Of a stretch of 64,000 bases of DNA, positions 34,654 through 43,153 are shown one piece after another. The stretch comes from Streptococcus sanguinis (lineage in GTDB: Bacteria; Bacillota; Bacilli; Lactobacillales; Streptococcaceae), in NCBI RefSeq assembly GCF_900475275.1, contig NZ_LS483364.1, positions 744,001 to 808,000 on the forward strand, given 5' to 3'. The position numbers were made by a program, and so were the translations under genes. Each line of letters opens with the position of its first letter. Position 1 is the first letter of the stretch. Below the pieces are notes generated by a model. It ran no database searches. It saw nothing but the letters and a program-made list of their open reading frames with translations, and had not been told where the DNA came from.

Positions 34654-35652
34654 ATGAAAGTATTACTGTACCTTGAAGGAAAGTCCGTTTTGGAGAAATC
34701 AGGAATCGGCCGAGCCCTCCAGCACCAGATGCACGCCTTGGATTTGGCTGGGATTCCTTATACGACGGACGTTTTAGGAGATTATGATGTGGTCCACATC
34801 AATACCTATGGTCCCCGTAGCTTGCTTCTTCTGCATGCTGCCAAGAGGGGCAATAAAAAAGTGATTATGCATGGGCATTCGACCAAGGAGGACTTTGAAA
34901 ATTCCTTTATTGGATCCAATCTCTTTGCTCCGCTTTTTGGTAAATATCTGACTCACATGTATAAAAAGGCGGATTTCATTATCACGCCATCGGAGTATTC
35001 CAAGCAGCTGATCCAGTCTTATGGGGTCACTACGCCTATGGTGGCTGTGTCAAACGGTATTGACCTGCCTAAGTATAAGAAAGATGCTCGCAAGGAAGAA
35101 GTTTTTAAAAAGTATTTTAAGATTGAAGAAGGACAGAAGGTGGTCGTCTGTGCTGGACTTTATTTCCGCCGCAAGGGGATTGAGGATTTTGTAGAGGTTG
35201 CCCGCAGGATGCCAGATGTGCGCTTTATCTGGCTGGGCTCTATCAATCTCTGGTTGATTCCGCGTAAGATTCGCCGTTTGGTCCTCTTTGACCATCCTGA
35301 TAATGTTGAATTTCCCGGCTATTTTAAGGGAGCTGTTTTCCAGGGAGCAATGTCTGGAGCAGATGCCTTCTTTTTCCCGTCCTATGAGGAAACTGAAGGA
35401 ATTGTTGTCCTGGAAGCCTTGGCCAGTGAGCAGAATGTTGTGTTGCGCGATATTCCAGTTTATCAGGGCTGGGTGGATGAGCGTTCAGCCGAGCTCTGTC
35501 ATAACGTAGACGAGTTTGTCCAGTCTCTGAGAAATGTCTTAGATAAAAAGGTGGACAAGCGCGAAGCAGGCTATCAGGTGGCTAAAAGCCGGTCTATTGA
35601 CGATGTTGCAGATCAGTTAGTTAAGGCTTATCAAACAGTTTTGGAGATGTAA
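34654..35652 (+). CDS. cpoA: Glycosyltransferase, CpoA-like (glycolipid synthesis)
   Basis: GT4-family glycosyltransferase of 332 aa; in pneumococcus the gene at this place (CpoA) adds the second sugar to monoglucosyl-diacylglycerol. The N-terminal GKSVLEKSGIGRALQHQM is the acceptor-side motif and the donor-side EX7E is seen as EETEGIVVLE at about 247-256. ATG 34654 lies only eight bases after a TATAAT (34641-34646), so the mRNA may be nearly leaderless; the longer frame from 34570 would span the promoter. It is followed after one base by the second glycosyltransferase. The symbol rests on context and similarity, not a database match. Confidence 0.85.
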   Translation: MKVLLYLEGKSVLEKSGIGRALQHQMHALDLAGIPYTTDVLGDYDVVHINTYGPRSLLLLHAAKRGNKKVIMHGHSTKEDFENSFIGSNLFAPLFGKYLTHMYKKADFIITPSEYSKQLIQSYGVTTPMVAVSNGIDLPKYKKDARKEEVFKKYFKIEEGQKVVVCAGLYFRRKGIEDFVEVARRMPDVRFIWLGSINLWLIPRKIRRLVLFDHPDNVEFPGYFKGAVFQGAMSGADAFFFPSYEETEGIVVLEALASEQNVVLRDIPVYQGWVDERSAELCHNVDEFVQSLRNVLDKKVDKREAGYQVAKSRSIDDVADQLVKAYQTVLEM

Positions 35653-35653
35653 G

Positions 35654-36976
35654 ATGCGTATTGGTCTTTTTACAGATACCTATTTTCCTCAGGTCTCTGG
35701 GGTTGCTACCAGTATTCGAACTTTGAAGACGGAGCTGGAAAAATTAGGTCACGCGGTATTTATTTTTACGACGACGGACAAGGATGTCAATCGTTATGAG
35801 GATTGGCAGATTATTCGGATTCCCAGCGTACCTTTCTTTGCCTTTAAGGACCGAAGAGTGGCTTATCGAGGCTTTTCTCATGCGCTAGAAATTGCTCGTC
35901 AGTACCGGCTGGATATTATCCATACCCAGACTGAGTTTTCACTAGGGCTGCTGGGGATTTGGATTGCCAAAGAGCTGCGGATTCCGGTAGTACATACCTA
36001 TCATACCCAGTATGAGGATTATGTGCACTATATTGCCAAGGGGATGGTCATCCGTCCTAGTATGGTCAAGTACATCGTCCGTGGCTTCATGAGTGACTTG
36101 GATGGGGTTATCTGCCCTAGCGAGATTGTTTATGACCTTTTGGTTGATTATAAAATCGAAGCAGAAAAACGGGTGATTCCGACAGGGATTGAGCTGGCGA
36201 AGTTTGAGCGGCCGGAAATTTCGCGTGAGGATATCAAGAAGCTCCGTTTCAAGCTAGGACTGGCTGAAGATGAGATTATGCTGCTCAGTCTGTCCCGTAT
36301 TTCTTATGAAAAGAATATCCAGGCTATCGTTGAGGCGATGCCTGCCGTCCTTGAAGAAAATGACAAAGTCAAGTTGGTCATTGTCGGCGACGGTCCCTAT
36401 GCGGAAGACTTGAAAGAACTGGTTGCCAAGCTTCAGATTGAAGAAGCTGTCATCTTTACGGGGATGATTGCTCCTAGTGATACGGCCCTTTACTATAAAG
36501 CTGCGGATTTCTTTATCTCTGCCTCAACCAGTGAGACTCAAGGTCTGACTTATCTGGAAAGCTTAGCCAGCGGTACACCGATTATTGCCCATGGCAATCC
36601 TTATTTGGATAATGTTATCAGTGACAAGATTTTTGGAACCCTTTATTATCAAGAGCGGGATTTATCAGGCGCTATTTTAGAGGCAATAATTGCGACGCCT
36701 GATATGGATGAGCAGAAGTTAGCAGACAAGCTCTACGAGATTTCAGCGGAGAATTTTGGCCGCAGAGTCTATGAGTTTTATCTAGATTTAACCATTTCCA
36801 AGGAATTCCATAACGAGCTTAGCCCAGAGGAAAGTGCTGCCAAGCGTCTGGCCAAGACAGTGGCCTATCTGCCTGGAAAAGTCATTTCTCTACCAATCAA
36901 TGGCTCCGTTCGTATCCTCAAAGCTTCGACTAAGCAAGTGAAAAAAATCAGGAATATTACTAAATTATTAGAATAG
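35654..36976 (+). CDS. Glycosyltransferase, diacylglycerol glucosyltransferase type
   Basis: GT4-family enzyme of 440 aa beginning MRIGLFTDTYFPQVSGVATS, the typical start of streptococcal 1,2-diacylglycerol 3-glucosyltransferases (IagA in S. agalactiae). The donor-binding region shows SRISYEKNIQAIVEA and the EX7E-like ETQGLTYLE stretch. A basic C-terminal tail (KASTKQVKKIRNITK) fits membrane-surface association. With the preceding gene it should make mono- and diglycosyl-diacylglycerol, the membrane glycolipids and lipoteichoic acid anchor. Confidence 0.88.
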   Translation: MRIGLFTDTYFPQVSGVATSIRTLKTELEKLGHAVFIFTTTDKDVNRYEDWQIIRIPSVPFFAFKDRRVAYRGFSHALEIARQYRLDIIHTQTEFSLGLLGIWIAKELRIPVVHTYHTQYEDYVHYIAKGMVIRPSMVKYIVRGFMSDLDGVICPSEIVYDLLVDYKIEAEKRVIPTGIELAKFERPEISREDIKKLRFKLGLAEDEIMLLSLSRISYEKNIQAIVEAMPAVLEENDKVKLVIVGDGPYAEDLKELVAKLQIEEAVIFTGMIAPSDTALYYKAADFFISASTSETQGLTYLESLASGTPIIAHGNPYLDNVISDKIFGTLYYQERDLSGAILEAIIATPDMDEQKLADKLYEISAENFGRRVYEFYLDLTISKEFHNELSPEESAAKRLAKTVAYLPGKVISLPINGSVRILKASTKQVKKIRNITKLLE

Positions 36977-36983
36977 AAACATG

Positions 36984-37026
36984 CCTTGCATCATTGCGGC
37001 AATAGCTATTTATGCAAGGTTTTGTT
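36984..37026 (+). terminator. Terminator of the glycosyltransferase operon
   Basis: CCTTGCAT (36984-36991) pairs with ATGCAAGG (37012-37019), with an inner ATTGC/GCAAT stem; TTTTG follows. Confidence 0.7.
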
Positions 37027-37047
37027 TAGAAATAGAGGAGAAATATT

Positions 37048-37527
37048 ATGAAAAAATATCTCAAACAGCTGCCTTTGTTGCTTTTGTTCTATGGCATTGT
37101 CGTTGGTTCGGGCTTGATTTGGGAACAAATTTGGCAATATTTTATAAATAATACAGAAAGTATGGGAAGCGATTTGAACTGGCTTTCTAATCTTAATTTA
37201 TTTTATTATGCTGTGCTGCTTCCTTTGATTGGTGCAGTGATTGTTTATATAAATACTCGGATGCAAGGTTTTTCACTGCCCTTTCTTCTTTTGATTCCAG
37301 GGGTTCAGTATTATTATCTATTCAAAAACTTTTTTGACGGACTTTTTTACTCAGGAGACAAGATTTATAATCCAATCACTTCCACGCTTTATAATGCTAG
37401 GGATATTCATGTCTTGTTATTCCTTTCTTTGGGAGGAATGCTGTTGGCAGAGCAATACCGTAAAAAACGTCAAGCTGCCACTTTGAGTCAAGAGACTCTA
37501 AATCGTTTTTCTGGTTTTGATGGTTAA
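37048..37527 (+). CDS. Membrane protein of unknown function
   Basis: I do not recognise this 159-aa protein. It has about four hydrophobic segments (about 8-27, 51-70, 76-96 and 121-135) and a polar C-terminus ending in QETLNRFSGFDG. The motif GVQYYYLFKNFFDGLFY lies between helices 3 and 4. GAGGAG precedes the ATG. It lies between the glycosyltransferase terminator and the T-box promoter and so appears to be a single gene. Confidence 0.75.
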   Translation: MKKYLKQLPLLLLFYGIVVGSGLIWEQIWQYFINNTESMGSDLNWLSNLNLFYYAVLLPLIGAVIVYINTRMQGFSLPFLLLIPGVQYYYLFKNFFDGLFYSGDKIYNPITSTLYNARDIHVLLFLSLGGMLLAEQYRKKRQAATLSQETLNRFSGFDG

Positions 37528-37533
37528 TAGCTC

Positions 37534-37561
37534 TTGCAAATTTTTCCAATCGTGCTATAAT
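37534..37561 (+). promoter_or_regulatory. Promoter of the T-box leader
   Basis: -35 TTGCAA (37534-37539), 16-bp spacer, extended -10 TGCTATAAT (TATAAT 37556-37561). Confidence 0.7.
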
Positions 37562-37567
37562 GTTTTC

Positions 37568-37776
37568 TAGAGACATATCACCTGCAGGAAATCTTTTAGA
37601 GAGCGCGTGGAGCTGGAAATCGCGTAGAGGATGCAGTTGGGACTACTCTATCAGCTTTTATGCAAACATAAAACGGTGGCTACGTTAAAGCCGATTCGAG
37701 GTGTGAGTCTTTTGACTTGCATAAATGAAGGTGGAACCACGTTGCGACGTCCTTTTATGGATGTCGTTTTTCTTTT
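37568..37776 (+). promoter_or_regulatory. T-box leader (threonine-type)
   Basis: The T-box core AAGGTGGAACCACG (37728-37741) is followed by the terminator CGACGTCC (37745-37752) / GGATGTCG (37759-37766) plus T run. Stem I elements are seen upstream: AGAGAGC (37598-37604), GCGCG/CGCG and GGAAATCGCG. An ACT triplet at 37642-37644 is a candidate specifier, consistent with Thr, but I could not fold the leader to prove it. Downstream genes are a P-loop protein and thrS. Confidence 0.88.
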
Positions 37777-37792
37777 GTCAGAAGGAGGAAGA

Positions 37793-38437
37793 ATGGTGCT
37801 TTATATGATTGGCGGATCGCCTTGTAGTGGGAAGTCAACAATTGCTTCACTTCTTGCTAGACAGTATCAACTACTTCATATCAAGCTGGATGATTTGGTA
37901 GAAGAGATGATGAATCAAGCAAGTGCAGATTCACAGCCGATTTGCCTTCTTAGACAGGACAGAAATCCGGAACAAATCTGGATGAGAAATCCAGAAGAGA
38001 TGGCAGATGAAGAATGGCGTTTTTATGAAGAGATTTTTCCTTATGTAAAATCTTACTTGATAAAAAATCAAGATAGACCACTCTTGGTTGAGGGGGCAGG
38101 ACTTTTGCCACACTTGGTAAAGGAGCTTGAATGGTCAGCGTCTTCCTATCTATGCTTGACTCCGACAGCTGATTTTCAGAAAAAGTATTATAGACTGAGA
38201 GAATGGGTTCCTTATGTCTTAGAGGGAACAACCAATCCTGAGCAAGCTTTTGAAAACTGGATGCAGCGAGACATTCTTTTTACCCAAATAGTTCGTAAGG
38301 AAGCGATGAAATTAGGTTATTCTAGTCTCATAACAGATGGTAGTCAGTCAGAAAAGCAGACTGCGGAAGAGATTGCTCGAATCTTTAAATTGCTTAACAG
38401 AAACAATATAATATTAAAGGAGAAAATACATGATTAA
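37793..38437 (+). CDS. P-loop kinase-like protein between T-box and thrS
   Basis: A 214-aa P-loop NTPase starting [16 protein letters not shown], with Walker A at about 7-15, KLDDLVEE as the expected acceptor-side Asp pair and VEGAGLLP as a Walker B-like segment. It resembles small nucleoside/2-phosphoglycerate-kinase-like proteins. GAAGGAGG at 37781-37788 fixes ATG 37793 just after the T-box terminator. It overlaps thrS by 8 bases. Its expression should therefore rise when tRNA-Thr is uncharged, an unusual setting for a kinase-like protein. Function unknown. Confidence 0.85.
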   Translation: MVLYMIGGSPCSGKSTIASLLARQYQLLHIKLDDLVEEMMNQASADSQPICLLRQDRNPEQIWMRNPEEMADEEWRFYEEIFPYVKSYLIKNQDRPLLVEGAGLLPHLVKELEWSASSYLCLTPTADFQKKYYRLREWVPYVLEGTTNPEQAFENWMQRDILFTQIVRKEAMKLGYSSLITDGSQSEKQTAEEIARIFKLLNRNNIILKEKIHD

Positions 38438-40373
38438 GATTACTTTCCCAGATGGCGCTGTTCGTGAATTCGAATCTGGCGTTACAACTTTTGAAATTGC
38501 TCAATCTATCAGCAATTCCCTAGCTAAAAAAGCTTTGGCTGGTAAATTCAACGGTAAATTGATTGATACAACTCGTGCCATCACTGAAGATGGTGCCATT
38601 GAAATTGTGACACCTGACCACGAAGATGCTTTGGATATCTTGCGTCACTCTGCTGCTCACTTGTTTGCGCAAGCGGCTCGCCGTCTTTTCCCAGATATTC
38701 ACTTGGGTGTTGGTCCTGCCATTCAGGATGGTTTCTACTACGATACAGATAATGAAGCTGGGCAAATTTCAAATGAAGATCTGCCTCGTATCGAAGAGGA
38801 AATGAAGAAAATCGTCAAAGAAAACTTCCCATCCATCCGTGAGGAAGTGACCAAGGATGAGGCGCGTGAAATTTTCAAAAACGATCCTTACAAGTTGGAA
38901 TTGATTGAAGAGCACTCAGAAGATGAGGGCGGTTTGACCATCTACCGTCAGGGTGAATATGTGGATCTCTGCCGTGGTCCTCACGTTCCATCTACAGGTC
39001 GCATCCAAATCTTCCACCTCTTGAACGTGGCTGGAGCATACTGGCGCGGGAACAGCGACAATGCTATGATGCAGCGGGTCTATGGTACTGCTTGGTTTGA
39101 TAAGAAAGACCTGAAAAAATATCTGCAAATGCGGGAAGAAGCTAAAGAACGTGACCATCGTAAGTTAGGTAAAGAGCTGGATCTCTTCATGATTTCTCAA
39201 GAAGTGGGTCAAGGTTTGCCATTCTGGCTGCCAAATGGTGCGACTGTCCGTCGCGAGTTGGAGCGCTACATCGTTGATAAAGAGTTGGCTTCAGGCTACC
39301 AACACGTCTACACTCCGCCTTTGGCTTCTGTGGAGCTTTATAAGACTTCTGGTCACTGGGAGCACTACCAAGAAGATATGTTCCCAACCATGGATATGGG
39401 TGATGGGGAAGAGTTTGTTTTGCGTCCGATGAACTGCCCTCACCACATCCAAGTCTACAAACACCATGTTCACTCTTACCGTGAGTTGCCAATCCGTATT
39501 GCTGAGATTGGCATGATGCACCGCTACGAAAAATCTGGTGCCCTGACTGGTCTTCAACGTGTACGTGAAATGTCCTTGAACGATGGTCACCTCTTTGTAA
39601 CGCCAGAGCAGATTCAGGAAGAATTCCAGCGGGCGCTGCAGTTGATTATCGACGTTTACGCTGACTTCAACTTGACAGAATATCGTTTCCGTCTGTCTCT
39701 TCGTGACCCTCAGGATACGCATAAGTATTTTGATAACGATGAGATGTGGGAAAATGCCCAAACCATGCTGCGAGCAGCCTTGGACGAAATGGGTGTGGAC
39801 TACTTTGAGGCAGAAGGAGAAGCAGCCTTCTACGGTCCCAAACTCGATATCCAGGTCAAAACAGCCCTAGGAAATGAAGAAACCCTGTCAACTATCCAGC
39901 TGGACTTTCTCTTGCCAGAGCGCTTTGACCTCAAGTATATCGGAGCAGACGGTGAAGAGCATCGCCCAGTTATGATTCACCGTGGGGTTATCTCAACCAT
40001 GGAGCGCTTCACAGCCATTTTGATTGAAAATTACAAGGGTGCCTTCCCGACCTGGCTGGCTCCGCATCAAGTGACTTTGATTCCTGTTTCTAACGAAGCA
40101 CATATTGACTATGCTTGGCAAGTAGCTAAGAAGCTGCGTGACAAGGGTGTCCGTGCTGATGTGGATGAGCGCAATGAAAAGATGCAGTATAAGATTCGTG
40201 CCTCACAAACTAGCAAGATTCCTTATCAGCTCATCGTTGGTGACAAGGAAGTAGAAGACGGTACTGTTAATGTCCGCCGCTACGGTCAAAAAGAAACACA
40301 TACAATACCAGTAAATGAATTTGTAGAGCAAATCTTAGCAGACATTGCCAGCAAATCACGCGTTGAAAAGTAG
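38430..40373 (+). CDS. thrS: Threonyl-tRNA synthetase
   Basis: Class II aminoacyl-tRNA synthetase, 647 aa, full length. Order: TGS domain (1-61), editing domain with the HSAAHL zinc-type motif, catalytic core with RPMNCPHH (Cys about 336) and the class II motif 2 stretch [17 protein letters not shown], then the anticodon-binding domain. AAAGGAG precedes the ATG. A TATAAT at 38407-38412 could give a minor internal promoter, but the main control is likely the T-box leader at 37568-37776. Confidence 0.98.
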   Translation: MIKITFPDGAVREFESGVTTFEIAQSISNSLAKKALAGKFNGKLIDTTRAITEDGAIEIVTPDHEDALDILRHSAAHLFAQAARRLFPDIHLGVGPAIQDGFYYDTDNEAGQISNEDLPRIEEEMKKIVKENFPSIREEVTKDEAREIFKNDPYKLELIEEHSEDEGGLTIYRQGEYVDLCRGPHVPSTGRIQIFHLLNVAGAYWRGNSDNAMMQRVYGTAWFDKKDLKKYLQMREEAKERDHRKLGKELDLFMISQEVGQGLPFWLPNGATVRRELERYIVDKELASGYQHVYTPPLASVELYKTSGHWEHYQEDMFPTMDMGDGEEFVLRPMNCPHHIQVYKHHVHSYRELPIRIAEIGMMHRYEKSGALTGLQRVREMSLNDGHLFVTPEQIQEEFQRALQLIIDVYADFNLTEYRFRLSLRDPQDTHKYFDNDEMWENAQTMLRAALDEMGVDYFEAEGEAAFYGPKLDIQVKTALGNEETLSTIQLDFLLPERFDLKYIGADGEEHRPVMIHRGVISTMERFTAILIENYKGAFPTWLAPHQVTLIPVSNEAHIDYAWQVAKKLRDKGVRADVDERNEKMQYKIRASQTSKIPYQLIVGDKEVEDGTVNVRRYGQKETHTIPVNEFVEQILADIASKSRVEK

Positions 40374-40392
40374 CATTTATTAGATAACAATT

Positions 40393-40424
40393 AAACCCGA
40401 GTAATTGGCTCGGGTTTCGTTTAT
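40393..40424. terminator. Terminator between thrS and the MerR gene
   Basis: AAACCCGAG (40393-40401) pairs with CTCGGGTTT (40409-40417). A/T-rich flanks suit both convergent genes. Confidence 0.75.
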
Positions 40425-40427
40425 AGA

Positions 40428-40790
40428 CTATTTGGGAAGATTTCTGGTTTCTGCTTGATACCATTCAATTTTATTATCTAATTTTTTTAGTGACATTTGC
40501 CAATTTTTAATTTGTTCTTGAACAAAACTGCGGTGCTTCTGCAGCATTTCTAAGCGTTCTTTCAGACTGCCATCACCCTGGTAGCGCAAGTCAGCATATC
40601 TCTGAATATCTTTCAAATGCATACCCGTATCTTTTAAACGCTGGATAAACTGAACCCAAGCAAGATCGTTCTCATCATAGAAACGCTGACCACTTTGATC
40701 TCTATCAACTTTAATCAATCCTCGTTTCTCATAATATCGGAGCGTATGCGTTGATAAATTCACTTTTTGGGCAAATAGACCGATTTTCAT
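40428..40790 (-). CDS. MerR family transcriptional regulator
   Basis: MerR-type regulator, 120 aa. The HTH/wing region reads MKIGLFAQKVNLSTHTLRYYEKRGLI, followed by the usual wing GQRFYDENDLAWVQFIQRLKDTGMHLKDI and a C-terminal coiled coil. It has no cysteine, so metal or thiol sensing of the NmlR kind is unlikely. AAGGAGG precedes the ATG. It is divergent from the CMD-like gene, whose promoter has the 19-bp spacer typical of MerR control. Confidence 0.92.
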   Translation of the reverse strand: MKIGLFAQKVNLSTHTLRYYEKRGLIKVDRDQSGQRFYDENDLAWVQFIQRLKDTGMHLKDIQRYADLRYQGDGSLKERLEMLQKHRSFVQEQIKNWQMSLKKLDNKIEWYQAETRNLPK

Positions 40791-40810
40791 AAAAAACCTC
40801 CTTTGATTTC

Positions 40811-40841
40811 TTGACTTAGAGTATGGTCTAAGATTTATAAT
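40811..40841 (+). promoter_or_regulatory. MerR-type promoter with 19-bp spacer and dyad
   Basis: -35 TTGACT (40811-40816), 19-bp spacer, -10 TATAAT (40836-40841). CTTAGA-N6-TCTAAG (40815-40832) is centred in the spacer. Over-long spacers with a central dyad are the hallmark of MerR activation by DNA distortion. Confidence 0.85.
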
Positions 40842-40873
40842 GACATTGTAATCGTTTAAGGAGGTAAATGCAA

Positions 40874-41245
40874 ATGAAAAATAAGCGATTTGAACGTGGA
40901 TTAGAAAGACTCAATCAGATTGATGGTGAGGGCGGTGAGAAGGTCATTTCCTCTCTGAAAGAAATAGCTCCCGATCTAGGAGACTACATTGTAGAATTTG
41001 CTTTTGGTGATATCTATAGTCGTGAGGGACTGAATCTACAGGAGCGAGAAATCGTCACTCTTGCTAGCCTTTTGACACAGGGAGGTTGTGAAGCACAGCT
41101 GGAAGTACATATTCAAGCGGCTTTAAATGTTGGCTTAACCCCCGAAAAGATTATAGAATGCTTTTTGCAGTGCATCCCTTACGTTGGATTTCCTAGAGTA
41201 CTAAATGCTGTTTTTCTAGCTGACAAACTATTTAAAAAAGAATAA
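40874..41245 (+). CDS. Carboxymuconolactone decarboxylase family protein
   Basis: Small CMD/AhpD-fold protein of 123 aa. The helical motif EAQLEVHIQAALNVGLTPEKIIECFLQCIPYVGFPR is typical, but the CxxC peroxidase pair of AhpD is absent. ATG 40874 is preferred to ATG 40868 because AAGGAGG ends at 40864 and the second ATG is better spaced. The paired MerR regulator suggests an inducible response to a small electrophile or aldehyde, which is inference from similar pairs. Confidence 0.87.
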   Translation: MKNKRFERGLERLNQIDGEGGEKVISSLKEIAPDLGDYIVEFAFGDIYSREGLNLQEREIVTLASLLTQGGCEAQLEVHIQAALNVGLTPEKIIECFLQCIPYVGFPRVLNAVFLADKLFKKE

Positions 41246-41248
41246 TAA

Positions 41249-41283
41249 AAAGGCCGCTGACTACATCAGTGGTCTTTCTAATT
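41249..41283 (+). terminator. Terminator after CMD gene
   Basis: AAAGGCCGCTGA (41249-41260) pairs with TCAGTGGTCTTT (41266-41277) with G-T pairs; T-rich sequence follows. Confidence 0.55.
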
Positions 41284-41331
41284 TTAATTCAAGTATTTAT
41301 CCACATAATCATCAAAATCAGGATACTCATT

Positions 41332-41682
41332 TCAGTTCATGGCATAGAGCATTTCCCCATAGAGAGGGTCGCTAGACGGGTCATCAGGTTCTAGAAGAGT
41401 AGCTATTTTCATATCATCATCTGGGAAAAGGATGGTGTAGTGATAGGTATCGCTGACAGTGATACTGTAATATTTGGTGTTATCTTGATAGCCTGACTTA
41501 TCTATCTTATAGTGAAATTCTTTATCACCTAGCTTGCCGGTCTTGTCATTGAAGACAATGTCAATGTCCTCGCCGTTTGCTTTCTGAGCCTTCCATTTTC
41601 CCTGAAAGCTAGCGTACTGACTGCAGGCACTGAGAAAGATTAGTGTTAAGAAAGTGATGAAAAGCCATGTTAGTTTTTTCAT
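41332..41682 (-). CDS. Small lipoprotein, C-terminus cut by TGA
   Basis: A 116-aa lipoprotein with signal peptide and lipobox LSAC (Cys about 20), of unknown function. Residues after it form a small beta-rich domain (FQGKWKAQKANGEDIDIVFN). The frame stops at TGA (41332-41334), but the same frame continues with clearly protein-like sequence (NEYPDFDDYVDKYLN) to TAA at 41284-41286. This suggests a premature stop removing 16 residues, or a sequencing change. AAGGAG precedes the ATG. Confidence 0.8.
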   Translation of the reverse strand: MKKLTWLFITFLTLIFLSACSQYASFQGKWKAQKANGEDIDIVFNDKTGKLGDKEFHYKIDKSGYQDNTKYYSITVSDTYHYTILFPDDDMKIATLLEPDDPSSDPLYGEMLYAMN

Positions 41683-41734
41683 ATCGTTCTCCTTGTCTAT
41701 CCTTTGATATTATTCTACCACAAATATTAAAAAT

Positions 41735-41765
41735 AAAAAAGCTGAGTTGGTAAACTCAACTTTTG
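41735..41765 (-). terminator. Terminator of the amino-acid ABC operon
   Basis: On the minus strand AAGTTGAGTT pairs with AACTCAGCTT with one G-T pair, followed by a long T run. Confidence 0.75.
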
Positions 41766-41790
41766 CACAGTAGGTCTGTATCTGAGCTAC

Positions 41791-42450
41791 TTATTCTGCA
41801 GCTTGGGCCCAGCGTTGGGATAGCTTGCGCGAGAAGCTGGAAATAGCGAAGTTAATCAGGAAATAGATGGCTGCTACTAGTAGGTAGAGTGCGAAGACCT
41901 GTTCAGCTTCAAAATAGCGTCCCATTAGAATTTGAGCAGAACCAAAGAGTTCTTGGAGCGCAATAACAGAATAGAGAAGGCTGGTATCCTTAATCACTGT
42001 GACAAACTGAGAAATGATGGCTGGCAGCATTTTCCGAATAGCCTGAGGTAGGATGATATAACGCAGAATTTGAAACTGAGTAAATCCTTGAGATAAGCCA
42101 GCTTCAGTCTGACCTGGGTCAATGGCATTGAGACCGCCCCGGATAATTTCTGCCAAAGCAGCAGAAGTAAAGACAGTGAAGCTGATGATACCGGCTGGCG
42201 TTGACTTAATCTGAAAGACTAAAAAGATAGTGAAGATCCAGAGCAGATTGGGTACGTTACGGACAAATTCGATGTAAATGCTGGCAATCAGCTTGAGCAG
42301 TTTATTTTTTCCGTTTCGCATGACGGCTAGAATAGTTCCAAAAATCGTGGATAGGACAATGGAAATGAAAGAAATTTGCAGTGTCAGCCAGAGCCCCTTA
42401 AGGATAAAGAGGAGGTTGTTTGTGGTTAAGACTTTTAAAATATTTTCCAT
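41791..42450 (-). CDS. Polar amino acid ABC permease (second)
   Basis: HisMQ-family permease of 219 aa with about five helices and the EAA-loop motif GLSQGFTQFQILRYIILPQAIRKMLP (about 120-145). AAGGAGG precedes the ATG. It is the last gene of an ATPase - binding protein - permease - permease operon, giving a heterodimeric membrane channel with the 226-aa permease upstream. Confidence 0.93.
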   Translation of the reverse strand: MENILKVLTTNNLLFILKGLWLTLQISFISIVLSTIFGTILAVMRNGKNKLLKLIASIYIEFVRNVPNLLWIFTIFLVFQIKSTPAGIISFTVFTSAALAEIIRGGLNAIDPGQTEAGLSQGFTQFQILRYIILPQAIRKMLPAIISQFVTVIKDTSLLYSVIALQELFGSAQILMGRYFEAEQVFALYLLVAAIYFLINFAISSFSRKLSQRWAQAAE

Positions 42451-42460
42451 AGAGACCTCC

Positions 42461-43141
42461 TTAGATGCTGTAAGCTTGTTTATTGGCTTCCTCTACCCTA
42501 CGTCCCCAGCTGGCGATTGGGAAGCAAAGGAGGAAGTAGAGCAAAGCTGCTCCAGCAAAGGCTGGGATGTAGTTGGAGTTCAGAGCAGACCAGGACTTGG
42601 TCACGAACATCAGATCCATACCAGAGATAATAGCGACGGTAGATGTATTTTTTATCAGATTGACGATCTGATTGATTAGCGGTGGCAGGATAATCCGAAA
42701 AGCTTGGGGCAGGATGATGTATCGCATGGTTTCTACATAGGTAAAGCCCTGAGATAGTGCAGCTTCGGTCTGTCCGCGAGGAATGGACTGGATACCTGAG
42801 CGGATGACTTCAGCGATATAAGCACCGTGATACAGTCCTACACAAAGGACCGCAGTCCAATAGATTGAGGGCATGATGGTGTAATTGCTGACTAGCGGAA
42901 GACCGTAAAAGACAATTACAAATTGCACTAAGAGTGGTGTATTCTGGTAAAACTCAACAAAAACACGAGCTAGGCCACGTAGAACTTTATGCTTACCTGT
43001 GCTGATAGCTCCAAAGAAAATCCCTAGTAAAAGAGCCAAGATCAGGGCACCAATAGAAATAGCCAAGGTAAAGAGGAATCCTTGGAAAAACTTGCCAAAG
43101 TCCGCAAAGTAGGACTGCCAAGAAGAAATACTAAAACTCAT
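42461..43141 (-). CDS. Polar amino acid ABC permease (first)
   Basis: HisMQ-family permease, 226 aa. The EAA-loop motif ALSQGFTYVETMRYIILPQAFRI is at about 126-148. GAAAGGAG precedes the ATG. It is clearly paralogous to the permease that follows, and both should form the membrane part of the same importer. Confidence 0.93.
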   Translation of the reverse strand: MSFSISSWQSYFADFGKFFQGFLFTLAISIGALILALLLGIFFGAISTGKHKVLRGLARVFVEFYQNTPLLVQFVIVFYGLPLVSNYTIMPSIYWTAVLCVGLYHGAYIAEVIRSGIQSIPRGQTEAALSQGFTYVETMRYIILPQAFRIILPPLINQIVNLIKNTSTVAIISGMDLMFVTKSWSALNSNYIPAFAGAALLYFLLCFPIASWGRRVEEANKQAYSI

Positions 43142-43153
43142 GGGGTCTCCTTT

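Noticed and set aside
37631-37792. N-terminal extension of the P-loop protein
   Set aside because: It translates the T-box leader; the true start has a ribosome site right after the terminator.
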